The notes: generated by a model not told the origin, from the letters alone. Counted from the first letter of the stretch, positions 53,492 through 62,243 are shown. The stretch is DNA of 64,000 nucleotides from Planctomycetales bacterium (GCA_026400835.1 JAPLOA010000084.1:62001-126000); one strand, 5' to 3'. A program made the numbers and translations.

Positions 53492-54601
53492 ATGACGAAA
53501 AAGCCTTTTCGTCCCGCGACAATCCCTGCTCTTTTGTTCCAGATCGCTATTGGGGCAGTTCTGCTGATTCGGTCCACGGCCGTTTCTGGTCAGGAGACGA
53601 AATTGGAGCCGGTGAAAGTGCCGGCGGCAATTGCGGCGACACCGGAAGAGATGAAAGCCTACTCCGAACCGCTGATGCACACCACTTTCAAGCTGGACAT
53701 GCTGCCGGTCAAAGGCGGAAAGTTCGTCATGGGCAGCCCGGATATAGAAACCGGCCGACGTGACGACGAAGGTCCATTGCACGAAGTCGAACTCTCTCCA
53801 TTTTGGATGAGCAAGTACGAAATTACCTGGAATCAGTACGAAGTCTGGAGCGACCGTGTCGACTCCCTCCGCCGTGCGGCCTATGGCAAACCGACGACTC
53901 CACGAGACAAGCTGGCTGATTCTGTCACTCGTCCGACTCCACCGTACACGGACATGAGTTTTGGGATGGGCCGTGAGAACAATCCCGCGATCTGCATGAC
54001 GCAGCACTCTGCTCGAATGTTCTGCACCTGGCTCAGTGCCAAGACGGGACGATACTACCGACTGCCGACCGAAGCGGAGTGGGAATACGTTTGTCGTGCG
54101 GGAACGACTACGATGTATTCGTTTGGTGACGATGCATCGCAGATCGGTGAGTACGCCTGGTACACGGACAACAGCGAAGGCATTTATCATCCGGTCGGCA
54201 AGAAGAAACCAAATCCATGGGGCTTCTACGACATGCACGGTAACGTCGCGGAATGGGTTCTTGATCAGTATGTTCAGGACACTTACAAGTTAAGAGCTGG
54301 CAGTGCTGCCGTTGATCCACTGACGATCCCGATGACCGAGTATCCGCGCATTGTCCGTGGCGGTGGCTGGGATGATCCGGCCGAAATGCTGCGAAGCGCA
54401 GTGCGAGAAGGATCCAGCGAAGAGTGGAAGCAACAGGATCCTCAGCTTCCACAAAGCATTTGGTACTTTACCGACGCACTTGGAGTTGGCTTGCGAGTTG
54501 TTCGACCATTCATGGAACCGGCGGAAGAGCTTCGAGCTTCCAAGTGGGACAAGAGCGAGCCGATCCAGAAGGACCCCGAAGAAGTACTCAGCAACGAATA
54601 A
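53492..54601 (+). CDS. Secreted FGE-sulfatase (SUMF1)-fold protein lacking the catalytic cysteine pair
   Basis: The 369-residue protein has a signal peptide (ALLFQIAIGAVLLIRSTAVS) and the FGE fold motifs KFVMGSPD, VELSPFWMSKYEITWNQYEV, RLPTEAEWEYVCRAGT, NPWGFYDMHGNVAEWVLDQY and IVRGGGWDD. True formylglycine-generating enzymes have two active-site cysteines in the C-terminal part. The segment after RGGGW has none, so a formylglycine role for the sulfatases above is unlikely. It is more likely a structural or binding protein, a common fate of this fold in planctomycetes. A MITE-like repeat lies 18 bp past the stop. Confidence 0.85.
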   Translation: MTKKPFRPATIPALLFQIAIGAVLLIRSTAVSGQETKLEPVKVPAAIAATPEEMKAYSEPLMHTTFKLDMLPVKGGKFVMGSPDIETGRRDDEGPLHEVELSPFWMSKYEITWNQYEVWSDRVDSLRRAAYGKPTTPRDKLADSVTRPTPPYTDMSFGMGRENNPAICMTQHSARMFCTWLSAKTGRYYRLPTEAEWEYVCRAGTTTMYSFGDDASQIGEYAWYTDNSEGIYHPVGKKKPNPWGFYDMHGNVAEWVLDQYVQDTYKLRAGSAAVDPLTIPMTEYPRIVRGGGWDDPAEMLRSAVREGSSEEWKQQDPQLPQSIWYFTDALGVGLRVVRPFMEPAEELRASKWDKSEPIQKDPEEVLSNE

Positions 54602-54619
54602 TCTGACTACTCTTGTCCT

Positions 54620-54753
54620 GGACTGCGGCAGCCTGCTGCCGCTTTTCGTGCAGGCAGCCTGCTGCCAAACCATGGCCTCGAGTTGATATCGCTCAGAACA
54701 AGTGGCCCACAGCAGGCTGCGGTTCCAAAAGCTGCAGCGGGCTGCAGCACTCC
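54620..54753. mobile_element. MITE-like palindromic element, copy B
   Basis: The 134-bp element is bounded by 27-bp imperfect inverted repeats (54620-54646 and 54727-54753). Its first 51 bp are identical to copy A at 44387-44437. It sits between the FGE-like gene and the convergent chorismate-lyase-like gene and ends 11 bp before that gene's stop. No coding capacity. Confidence 0.8.
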
Positions 54754-54764
54754 AAAGGTCAAAA

Positions 54765-55307
54765 TCAATCCAGCGGTGATGAAACTTCCAGCAAATCAAT
54801 TGCCGGTGCGCCGTTGCAGAAGATTGTGGCGAGGCGACCATAGGTCGTCTGGCCGACGTCCATATTCAGGTACTCGGCCAGTCCCGGCCCGGCCGTGAAT
54901 CGCAGAATGGCACCGAGATCCACGTGGCGAAAAACGTTGTGCTGAATAAGCACGCGGCCCAAAGGAGTCTTCTCGGCCAGAATTTCAGCCCGGACCTTTT
55001 CTGTAACATAGTCGAGATTAAACCGCACATAGCCGAACTGCACCGCATTCTTCGTGCCACTTTTGTGCAGGCGAATCTTGCGGAGGTAAAGCCCGTCTTC
55101 AAATCGAGACGCCATAACTTCCACATCGACGGTGCAGTCATGGAATGATTCCATGCTGATCGTCATGTGGTGCTCGTGAACCAGCATGCGATGATAGGGC
55201 TCCGGCGTCGCCTCTTTGGCGACGTGCTCCGCTGTCTGATACAGCAGATGACCCTCAGGTTCGGGAAACAGACCAACCAGCTCCTGCAGTTCTTTAAGCG
55301 GATTCAA
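54765..55307 (-). CDS. Chorismate-lyase-like (UbiC/DUF98-fold) protein
   Basis: The 180-residue protein has the layout of chorismate pyruvate-lyase-like folds: YHRMLVHEHHMTISMESFHD early, LRKIRLHKSGTKNAVQFGYV in the middle, and EKTPLGRVLIQHNVFRH followed by YGRLATIFCNG at the end. Such enzymes release pyruvate from chorismate to give 4-hydroxybenzoate, but nothing here proves activity. An in-frame TGA just upstream leaves TTG 55307 as the first start. It follows the HemW-like gene on the same strand, with a repeat element in the 216-bp gap. Confidence 0.55.
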   Translation of the reverse strand: MNPLKELQELVGLFPEPEGHLLYQTAEHVAKEATPEPYHRMLVHEHHMTISMESFHDCTVDVEVMASRFEDGLYLRKIRLHKSGTKNAVQFGYVRFNLDYVTEKVRAEILAEKTPLGRVLIQHNVFRHVDLGAILRFTAGPGLAEYLNMDVGQTTYGRLATIFCNGAPAIDLLEVSSPLD

Positions 55308-55396
55308 GGTTCAATTCTTTCGTATCGATGGAGAATGCCGAACAGATTGATCTTCACGGGACTAAGGAACATTCCCGAAATAAGCCCCGTTGATCC

Positions 55397-55476
55397 CAAC
55401 CCGAAGCGTGAACGAGTGATTTTGGGGAGCAAATGTCTGAACCCGAAATCGCAATCCCTCACTAACGTTTCGGGTT
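55397..55476. repeat. CAACCCGAAGCG palindromic repeat, copy 2
   Basis: The arms CAACCCGAAGCGTGAACGAG (from 55397) and the segment at 55453-55476, ending GTTTCGGGTT, form an imperfect palindrome related to 53083-53156. It lies between the chorismate-lyase-like gene and the HemW-like gene. Confidence 0.75.
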
Positions 55477-55523
55477 CGGATCTCAAGGCATAGAAACATC
55501 CGGAAGTGAATCCGGGACTGGTC

Positions 55524-56843
55524 CTAAGTATACCGAACTGCTCGATGCTGTTGCTCAAAGTACTCCGGCAGCAGGCTGTCTACCTGAAGCAGCCCTTTTC
55601 GCGTCAGCTTGAGCATATCTCCGTTCAGCCTCAGATAACCAGCCGCTTGTTGATTTTTCAGAGCCGTCGCAAACTCGTGTTGCACATTGACGCCGTACTT
55701 CTGGTTTAATCGTCCCAGTTCGACCTGACCTTCTTTCATCAGCAGGACCAGTTCTCGAATCAACAACTGATGAGCCGTGGGCTTCATCGCTCGGTTGATT
55801 GGCAGTTCGCCACGATTCACCGTTTCCATGTAGTCTTCGATGCGGTCAAGGTTCTGATAGTGAACGCCCTGGAAATGCCCGAATGAAGACACTCCGGTTG
55901 CGATCAGATCGCATCCACGCCAGACGTTGTCGCGATAAACGAAGTGATCGGTGGCAGGATTCTTAACCAATTCGTTACCGCTGGAGATATGGTACCCCGC
56001 TGCCACGAGACGATCCATCGCTTCACTGACCCAGCGTCGCTTGGTAGGCCAATCGGCAACCGGCGATTGAGCCCCCTGCTCTCTCATCTCTTTTGAATAG
56101 ACCGTGTTAAACGGCAGTTCCATTTGATAAATCGTGATGTTATCAGGCTGCATCTCCAGTGCTCGGTCAATACATCGAGTCCAGTTTTCGTCAGTCTCGC
56201 CGACCATCCCGGCAATCAGGTCAATGTTGACTTGAGGAAACCCGACCTGACGAATCCATTCGTAAGCGCGCATCACTTCCGGAGACAGGTGGGCTCGTCC
56301 GTTCTCCTCCAGAATCTTGTCATCGAAGTTTTCCACACCCAAAGAGATTCGAGTAATCCCGATATCACGGAGTGTCTCGAGCTTCTCCATGCTGAGCGTT
56401 CCCGGCTCACACTCGAACGTGACTTCTTTGGCCTTGTCCCAGGAAATGTATTCGCTCATCCGATCTCGCAGCGATCGCAACTGTTTGGAGCTGAGATAGC
56501 TGGGAGTTCCGCCACCGAAATAGACAAACAACAGTTCGCGAGTTCCGATTGCCGATCGCTGGCTGATTAATTCCAGTTCCTGAATCAGGGCCTTTACGTA
56601 ATCTTCGATCGCCTTGGCGTTCTGGTTTGTGTAAACGCGAAAGTAGCAGAACTTGCAGCGTTTGCGACAGAACGGGATATGAATGTAGAGCCCAAGTGGC
56701 GTATTGGCCGTCTGAGCGGGATCTGCATTCAACGCGTTCATCGCTGCCGGAACAAAATCGGATTGCCATTGCGAGAACGGCGGATAATTCGAAATGAAAT
56801 AGCTACCGACTTCGGTTGTGGCAGAAACTTCTGTAGTCGTCAT
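55524..56843 (-). CDS. HemW/HemN-like radical SAM protein
   Basis: The 439-residue protein has the 4Fe-4S radical SAM motif CRKRCKFC (Cys59, 63, 66), followed by FGGGTPSYL and [11 protein letters not shown], the S-adenosylmethionine-binding parts of the HemN/HemW clan. HemN needs an additional cysteine two residues after the cluster motif; here it is absent (CKFCYF), so it resembles HemW, a haem chaperone, rather than the oxygen-independent coproporphyrinogen oxidase. The C-terminus has the HemN_C domain ([20 protein letters not shown]). The specific role is inferred. The downstream gene on the same strand is the chorismate-lyase-like protein. Confidence 0.85.
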   Translation of the reverse strand: MTTTEVSATTEVGSYFISNYPPFSQWQSDFVPAAMNALNADPAQTANTPLGLYIHIPFCRKRCKFCYFRVYTNQNAKAIEDYVKALIQELELISQRSAIGTRELLFVYFGGGTPSYLSSKQLRSLRDRMSEYISWDKAKEVTFECEPGTLSMEKLETLRDIGITRISLGVENFDDKILEENGRAHLSPEVMRAYEWIRQVGFPQVNIDLIAGMVGETDENWTRCIDRALEMQPDNITIYQMELPFNTVYSKEMREQGAQSPVADWPTKRRWVSEAMDRLVAAGYHISSGNELVKNPATDHFVYRDNVWRGCDLIATGVSSFGHFQGVHYQNLDRIEDYMETVNRGELPINRAMKPTAHQLLIRELVLLMKEGQVELGRLNQKYGVNVQHEFATALKNQQAAGYLRLNGDMLKLTRKGLLQVDSLLPEYFEQQHRAVRYT

Positions 56844-56963
56844 AGGATTCTGTTTCTGAAGACGCCTGCATCGAGAAAAAACGGTCTGGTCACATGATAC
56901 ACATGTGGCCGATCGCTGTCTGCACTGCAGGCTGACTTCACCAATCCCGGGGCTGTCTCTGCC

Positions 56964-58265
56964 CTATTTTGCAGGCTCCGACAGTGATTTTACATAGGCC
57001 AGCAAATCAGCGGCCTCGGCAGCTGTCAGATCCGCCAGTACACCATCAGGCATTAGTGAGCGCGCACTCTTCTGCATTTCTTCAATGTCTTTTTTGGCCA
57101 CGGTCACGAGTTGGCGATCGGCTGCTCGCAGCACCACTTCAGTGTCCGTCTGTTTCTCCAGCAGTCCAGTCAGAATCTTCCCGTCGATGGTGACCACGGC
57201 CCATGCGGCGAACTTTTCGTCTACTTTCAGGGACGGCTGCAGGATGTGTTGCAGCATCTCAGATTCATGCAGGTACTTTTTGCTGATCTCTTTTAACGTC
57301 GGCCCAACCGACAACGCTGCATCATCAGTGTGGTGACAAGCTCGACATCTTGCAGCATCACTGAAGAAGATCAAACGGCCGCGTAAGGCGTCACCATCCT
57401 GATCAAGAACAACGGAAGGCTCGAACGTCCGCCCCAAAGTTTTCTTACGTTGTGATTCCGGAATGAAATCATCGAACAGCCCTCGAATATCGCTGCTGGC
57501 ATTTCTGACGGTTTCAACTGCCGCGACTCGATCGTCTGACTTGAACTTTCCATCATGCAGCTTTGACATCAGTGCCAGGGCACCTTCCGTATTGCCGACA
57601 ATCGTTTGCATCGCCGCGTTGCGAGCATCCGCGTTTGCTGATCCGGCGGCCAATGACTCCAGAGCCAGTGACTGAGCTGTTCCGCTCTGCAATGGATCCG
57701 ACAATTTCATTTCCGCCGCATGCGGAAGAGATCGAATCCATTGGTCGATCAATGTTACACCGCGACCATCAATCACCTGAGATCCAATATAGGGCATGCG
57801 AGCGTATCCAAGCTTCGACATCCGATACATCATGACTGATCGATAGGGATCTCCCGGGACGACGATTTTTGCCTGTTGCATTCCGAACGTGCCGATGTTT
57901 GTCCCTTTGTTGGTCATCATTTGATCGAACGTCAGATCTCGAGTCATAAAGAATGACACGATGGCATTGCCGCCCTTGTGATGGCACATGCTGCAGTTGC
58001 CGTGCAGGTATGAGCGAGCTCGATCGTTCAAGTCCAGCGATTCATCATGAGGATTTACGAGCCGATGTGATTCGCTGCGAGCCGCCTCGGGAATCGAGGC
58101 GATGACTTCCTGAGCCAACATTGATTCCAGTTCGTCTGTCGGACTATCGCCGGAGACCGCTCCTGCCAATTGGTTTCCGACGAATCCCAATACAAAACCG
58201 GGGCCCGCGTTGTGGCATAGTTTGCATTCATTCACTGCGTTCGAGTGCCACGTGCGCTCTGTCAT
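56964..58265 (-). CDS. Diheme cytochrome c part of an interrupted oxidoreductase fusion
   Basis: The 433-residue product carries three CxxCH-type sites: CKLCHNAG near its start, CSMCHHKGG near residue 95, and CRACHHTDD near 300. The rest is a helical cytochrome scaffold ending VADLTAAEAADLLAYVKSL-like (LTAAEAADLLAYVKSL). The N-terminus has no signal peptide. In-frame, 14 codons upstream is TAA 58305-58307, which ends the preceding dehydrogenase. The segment between reads KSVQWHDAHSPGRM in the same frame, and RTWHSNAVNECKLCH is what full-length homologues have after the DAEL block. So this is probably the C-terminal half of one gene (984 codons) split by a stop. The diheme part resembles the SO_2930/HNE_0200 type. 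Confidence 0.75.
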   Translation of the reverse strand: MTERTWHSNAVNECKLCHNAGPGFVLGFVGNQLAGAVSGDSPTDELESMLAQEVIASIPEAARSESHRLVNPHDESLDLNDRARSYLHGNCSMCHHKGGNAIVSFFMTRDLTFDQMMTNKGTNIGTFGMQQAKIVVPGDPYRSVMMYRMSKLGYARMPYIGSQVIDGRGVTLIDQWIRSLPHAAEMKLSDPLQSGTAQSLALESLAAGSANADARNAAMQTIVGNTEGALALMSKLHDGKFKSDDRVAAVETVRNASSDIRGLFDDFIPESQRKKTLGRTFEPSVVLDQDGDALRGRLIFFSDAARCRACHHTDDAALSVGPTLKEISKKYLHESEMLQHILQPSLKVDEKFAAWAVVTIDGKILTGLLEKQTDTEVVLRAADRQLVTVAKKDIEEMQKSARSLMPDGVLADLTAAEAADLLAYVKSLSEPAK

Positions 58266-58304
58266 CCTTCCGGGACTATGAGCATCATGCCACTGAACCG
58301 ACTT

Positions 58305-59915
58305 TTAAGTGCCCATTGAACTGACCAGTTCCGCGTCCGTTCCCTGATCATTCCAGAGGTAGCTGTAAGGATGCCATGTTCCATACTGAAACTGCAGAAT
58401 CTGAGTTTCCAGCGGCTGGGCAGGATTTCCCTCGGAAGCCGGAACCGACACATGCTTCGCGAAGACAGTGCCCTCCGGGTACGTCCCACGAATCGCGCTA
58501 TGAGGAGCCAGGTGGATGGTTTCTTTCCCGGGCACTCCAACAAAGCGTTGGGCGACCGCGCCATCGACCCAGCGAGGAACCGTGACATCGTAGGCGACAA
58601 CTCCGGCGGCTGGTTTCAGAGTCGCGAGATCGGCAAAGATTCCTGTCTGACTGAGCAGTTTTGGAAACTCGGCGGACAGATCTTTGACCTCGTTCGGCAG
58701 CAACTCATAGATCTGTCCGGTCAGGTCATAGTCGACAACATAAAGTTGCCCGGATGAACTCTCCATAAAGTCCGTGATACGAAGATCCGTGTCGACCAGC
58801 GTCTGACCGACGAAGGATCCGTCGGCCGATCGTCCAACGGACCAGATCGTACCAGTGATATAGTCGCCGTAGACAAAGTCACCGTGCAGGGACTTCAGTT
58901 TGTAGCCGCGATAGACCGGCCCACCAATGACGGAGTTGGCTTCTGAATGATGATGGTCACGAATCGGCGGAGTAATCGGCGTTGGCCCCACCGGAACTTC
59001 AGATCGCAGCCTCGCGCGGCCTTCCATCACGGGCCAGCCGCAGTTAGTGCCGCTGCCGACCAGATGAATCATCTCCCACGTTTCCCAGCCATTGTCGGCG
59101 ACATAAACCTCATTGGTCTTCGCATCAATGCCGAACTTCCACGGATTGCGTAATCCGTAACCAAAGATCTCAGCGCGAGCACCTTCGTGTTTGACGAAAG
59201 GATTATCCGCCGGGATGGAATACTGCTGATCGGCTGACGGATGATCAACATCGATACGAAGGATCGCTCCCAAAAGGTCTGTCACAGTCTGGCCGGTGGT
59301 TAGTCCATCAGGAGGATTCGGCCCGGAGCCATCGCCGGTTGCGATATACAACATGCCGTCGGTACCGAATCGCATGCAGCCCGCATTATGTCCGCCGGAA
59401 GGCCAGGTGATGATGACGGTTTCGCTTTTGGGATCCAGAACCGGGACTGCATCATTTGTCATCGTGTACCGTGAGACTCGTGTATGGGGTTTGCCTTTGG
59501 GGTGCACGAGGCACAGATAAACGTAGCGATTGTCCTGAAACTTTGGATGAATCACCGCGGCAAACAAGGACACGCTGCCTCCCGCAACAGCCGCCGCATC
59601 CAGAGCCAGATCGGCCTTTGCCGTTTCGGCATTCTTCACAAACGTAAAGACGCGGCCTCCTATTTCTGCCACCAGCAGTCGATTCGTGCCGGGAATCTCC
59701 AGCAGGCTGGTGGGCAGATCGAATTTTAGCTGAGGAAAGGCAGAGACAACTCTGAACGGTTCAGGAGGTGCCGGTGTGCCCTGCAGCTTTGATGTTGTCC
59801 ACGGCTCGCGTGCTCTGGATGCTGGCTCACTTCCAGAAACGCGGCCAAAGTTTACGGAGTACTGGAAAGCAACTGCGCAGGCAATCAGCCGAACGATCAG
59901 GAACCGTGCGTGCAT
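58305..59915 (-). CDS. PQQ-dependent sugar dehydrogenase-like part of an interrupted fusion
   Basis: The 536-residue product has a signal-like start (MHARFLIVRLIACAVAFQYS) and a glucose/sorbosone dehydrogenase beta-propeller of residues about 50-400, with SGGHNAGCMRFGTDGMLYIA, DGSGPNPP and YGLRNPWKFGIDAKTNEVYV. A linker then has YGTWHPYSYLWNDQGTDAEL, which normally continues into the cytochrome part now read as a separate ORF (56964-58265). The TAA at 58305-58307 ends it after DAELVSSMGT. The enzyme would oxidise sugars or sugar acids in the periplasm and pass electrons to the fused cytochrome; the split would break that link. Confidence 0.8.
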   Translation of the reverse strand: MHARFLIVRLIACAVAFQYSVNFGRVSGSEPASRAREPWTTSKLQGTPAPPEPFRVVSAFPQLKFDLPTSLLEIPGTNRLLVAEIGGRVFTFVKNAETAKADLALDAAAVAGGSVSLFAAVIHPKFQDNRYVYLCLVHPKGKPHTRVSRYTMTNDAVPVLDPKSETVIITWPSGGHNAGCMRFGTDGMLYIATGDGSGPNPPDGLTTGQTVTDLLGAILRIDVDHPSADQQYSIPADNPFVKHEGARAEIFGYGLRNPWKFGIDAKTNEVYVADNGWETWEMIHLVGSGTNCGWPVMEGRARLRSEVPVGPTPITPPIRDHHHSEANSVIGGPVYRGYKLKSLHGDFVYGDYITGTIWSVGRSADGSFVGQTLVDTDLRITDFMESSSGQLYVVDYDLTGQIYELLPNEVKDLSAEFPKLLSQTGIFADLATLKPAAGVVAYDVTVPRWVDGAVAQRFVGVPGKETIHLAPHSAIRGTYPEGTVFAKHVSVPASEGNPAQPLETQILQFQYGTWHPYSYLWNDQGTDAELVSSMGT

Positions 59916-60042
59916 GGTGGCGTCTCTGGAGGAATGAAGTCAGAAGAAGGGGAAGGTCAGTGTTTGATCGAATGATAAAGTCACAGCGATATCTGCTTGC
60001 CAACCATGGTGGTGGAAGTGGTGGCAGGCAGTGGGCAAAGTT

Positions 60043-60092
60043 CCCGTCGGCGGAGCGACGGGGTACGGTACACCCGTCGCTCTGCCGACGGG
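60043..60092. repeat. 20-bp inverted repeat (hairpin) between dehydrogenase and hydrolase genes
   Basis: CCCGTCGGCGGAGCGACGGG (60043-60062) and CCCGTCGCTCTGCCGACGGG (60073-60092) are complementary at 19 of 20 positions around a 10-bp loop. It lies 7 bp past the stop of the hydrolase gene and could serve as its terminator. Confidence 0.8.
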
Positions 60093-60098
60093 ATTCCT

Positions 60099-61196
60099 TT
60101 ACTTCGCAGGCTCATTCAGCTTCACCCATGACACCTGAGTCACCAGCTGATTGAGTGCCGCAAATGAGATATGGGCGTTCGTTGCGTAGCGAGGTGTATT
60201 GTTCGACGGGAATGTGGCGAGTGTTGCATCGCCGACGAGAAACACGTTGAAATCCTTTGAAAGGTTATCATAGCCCGCCGTCGTTTTGCAGAAGCACATG
60301 TCGGTGGCATAACCCGTCAGCAAGACATGGCGAATGCCCTGCTTCTTTAGATAGTCTCGCATCGGACCGTAGCCATCGGCGTCGTAGATTACGATGTCAT
60401 CAGGCTGCACCGTGATATCGCGAGTGACCGGAATCGGCTGCTGCCAGAATCCCTCGTTGTTGTACCTGGCACCGGCATCAAGTCCCGGAAACTGTTTGAA
60501 GTAATCGATGACTGGCGTCTTTGTCGACACGGGAAACTCTGACACCAGAGGCTCACCGCGATAATCGAAATTCTTCAGCTTGGCTGACAACTCCTTTGCA
60601 CCTTGTTCTCGTTGCTGAGCTGTCGGTGTGGAATTAACAGAACGATAAACCAGCTTGCGGATCGGATCTTCCGTTCCAGGGAGACTAAACATCACACAGC
60701 CGACGTGTGAACGGAGCGACTTGATGAACGGATTGATGACTTCGCTGGTATGGCGCGCCGCCAGATGATTCTTCGTCGGCGTACAAAAATCCGCTACGCC
60801 TGCTGGTTCAGGAGTATCCCAGCCCTGACCGTCGTCAATCCCCCAGGGATGAACCATCACGATGGCCGTTTCTTTGGCCAGCAGATTGTTGGGCATCTCG
60901 ATGATGCCTCGTGCGTTGTACGAAAACCGCCAGGCTCGAACGGTCAAGTCTGCCCCGTCGTCATTTACCAGTACCGGCGCTTCGTAACGAGTGTCCTCGA
61001 TGACAGGCTGAACAAATTCAGGATGATCATTCAGCAGAGGTGCCGGATCGACCAGCTTAACGAGACTATTTCTATAGGTCCTCGTTTCCGGCTGCTGCCC
61101 GGAAGCAGATGATAGAGATAATCCGAGGCCGAGCGCCAGGATTGCACTTCGTCGAACAAGCGAATTCCAGAAAAAACTGGTCCAGCGTTCGGTCAT
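60099..61196 (-). CDS. Secreted isochorismatase-like cysteine hydrolase
   Basis: The 365-residue protein has a signal peptide (SAILALGLGLSLSSASG) and a C-terminal isochorismatase-fold domain with the catalytic cysteine in LLTGYATDMCFCKTTAGYDN and the final helix FNVFLVGDATLATFP. Most isochorismatase-fold enzymes have about 200 residues and lack export signals, so about 120 residues of N-terminal extension are unusual. The substrate is unknown; nicotinamidase or carbamoyl hydrolase activities are known in the fold. ATG 61196 is favoured by GGAG 8 nt upstream; GTG 61202 is the alternative. Confidence 0.7.
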   Translation of the reverse strand: MTERWTSFFWNSLVRRSAILALGLGLSLSSASGQQPETRTYRNSLVKLVDPAPLLNDHPEFVQPVIEDTRYEAPVLVNDDGADLTVRAWRFSYNARGIIEMPNNLLAKETAIVMVHPWGIDDGQGWDTPEPAGVADFCTPTKNHLAARHTSEVINPFIKSLRSHVGCVMFSLPGTEDPIRKLVYRSVNSTPTAQQREQGAKELSAKLKNFDYRGEPLVSEFPVSTKTPVIDYFKQFPGLDAGARYNNEGFWQQPIPVTRDITVQPDDIVIYDADGYGPMRDYLKKQGIRHVLLTGYATDMCFCKTTAGYDNLSKDFNVFLVGDATLATFPSNNTPRYATNAHISFAALNQLVTQVSWVKLNEPAK

Positions 61197-61508
61197 CGTC
61201 ACGGCTCCATGTATGCAGTAGAACGTCTGAGCAAAACATTGCCGCAGATGATAACCAATGCACGCACGACCGGAAGTGAGGCAGGCGTTGAGACGGCTGC
61301 AAATACGCAGTCGGTGATTTCGGCAGATCCTCCTTGCCGCGGAGCGTCACCTCATGGTAGCCCGGCCTTTCAAGGCCGGGACAACAATACCAACAATCGA
61401 TTATGTCGCGGAGCGACAATTGATTCGAGATCGTCGGCAATCCACCATGAAATCATTCATGCGTCGCCCCGCGACGCCGTGGATATTGGTTGCATCATTC
61501 CCGGGGGA
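61197..61508. other. Intergenic region with GGCCTT palindrome
   Basis: This 312-bp gap contains the perfect inverted repeat CCCGGCCTT/AAGGCCGGG (61361-61380). Plus-strand frames here are shadows. No gene or RNA was recognised. Confidence 0.45.
61361..61380. repeat. Perfect 9-bp inverted repeat CCCGGCCTT
   Basis: CCCGGCCTT (61361-61369) and AAGGCCGGG (61372-61380) leave a 2-bp loop. The hairpin could terminate the LolD-like gene or be a REP fragment; no T-run follows on either strand. Confidence 0.7.
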
Positions 61509-62243
61509 CTATGCCGCATCTTCGCGAGCAATGGTCTGGATTCGTCCCTGAGCAAGCCGCACCGTTCGGTGAGCCTGAGCCGCGATCGATTCATCATGAG
61601 TCACCATCACGATCGTCAGTTGCTGGTTCTCATTCAGCGACTTCAGCAAATCCATAATGCCACCGCCGGTGCTGGCGTCGAGATTTCCGGTGGGCTCATC
61701 GGCCAGCAGAATCTCCGGACGACCAACAAGTGCTCGAGCAATCGCGCCGCGCTGCATTTCTCCGCCGGACAATTCTGAGGGACGATGCTTAATGCGGTGT
61801 TCGAGTCCAACCTGCTGAATCATGCTCATCGCTGCTTCACGAATCTCTTTGCGATGGCGCCAGTACCCCAGAATCGAATGACGAATCATCAACGGTGTCA
61901 TGACGTTTTCAAGGAGTGACAATTCGGGCAGCAGGTGATAAAACTGAAAGATGAAACCGAAGACATGATTTCGCAGCTGATCTCGCGCCGCCTGGTTGAG
62001 GTTATCGATGCGATTCCCATCCAGAATGACTTCGCCGACATCCGGCGAGTCCAGCAGCCCCATCACATGCAGCAGCGTGCTCTTGCCTGACCCGCTCTGG
62101 CCGATGACGGAGATAAACTCACCGCGATGAGCAGTCAGGCCGGCTCCCTGAAGAACCGGAACCTTATGCTCGCCCCTGAAGTACGACTTCGTAATCGCTT
62201 CGGCGGAAATCAGGGGACGATTCATTTTCAGAGTCTCTGCCAT
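61509..62243 (-). CDS. LolD-like lipoprotein-releasing ABC ATPase
   Basis: The 244-residue ATPase has Walker A GQSGSGKSTL, signature LSGGEMQRGAIARAL, Walker B ILLADEPTGNLD and the LolD-like FIFQFYHLLPELSLLENV. It follows the FtsX-type permease gene on the same strand, the LolC/LolE-LolD arrangement that releases lipoproteins from the inner membrane. A longer frame reaches 62300 and a shorter start at 62225 is possible; I chose the ATG at 62243, although no strong binding site separates them. GAI in place of VAI in the signature is a small oddity. Confidence 0.88.
   Translation of the reverse strand: MAETLKMNRPLISAEAITKSYFRGEHKVPVLQGAGLTAHRGEFISVIGQSGSGKSTLLHVMGLLDSPDVGEVILDGNRIDNLNQAARDQLRNHVFGFIFQFYHLLPELSLLENVMTPLMIRHSILGYWRHRKEIREAAMSMIQQVGLEHRIKHRPSELSGGEMQRGAIARALVGRPEILLADEPTGNLDASTGGGIMDLLKSLNENQQLTIVMVTHDESIAAQAHRTVRLAQGRIQTIAREDAA

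Noticed and set aside
58266-58304. Treating the two halves of the dehydrogenase-cytochrome locus as ordinary separate genes
   Set aside because: Both halves share one frame and the second lacks a signal peptide, so a single interrupted gene fits better; the two parts are still listed separately.
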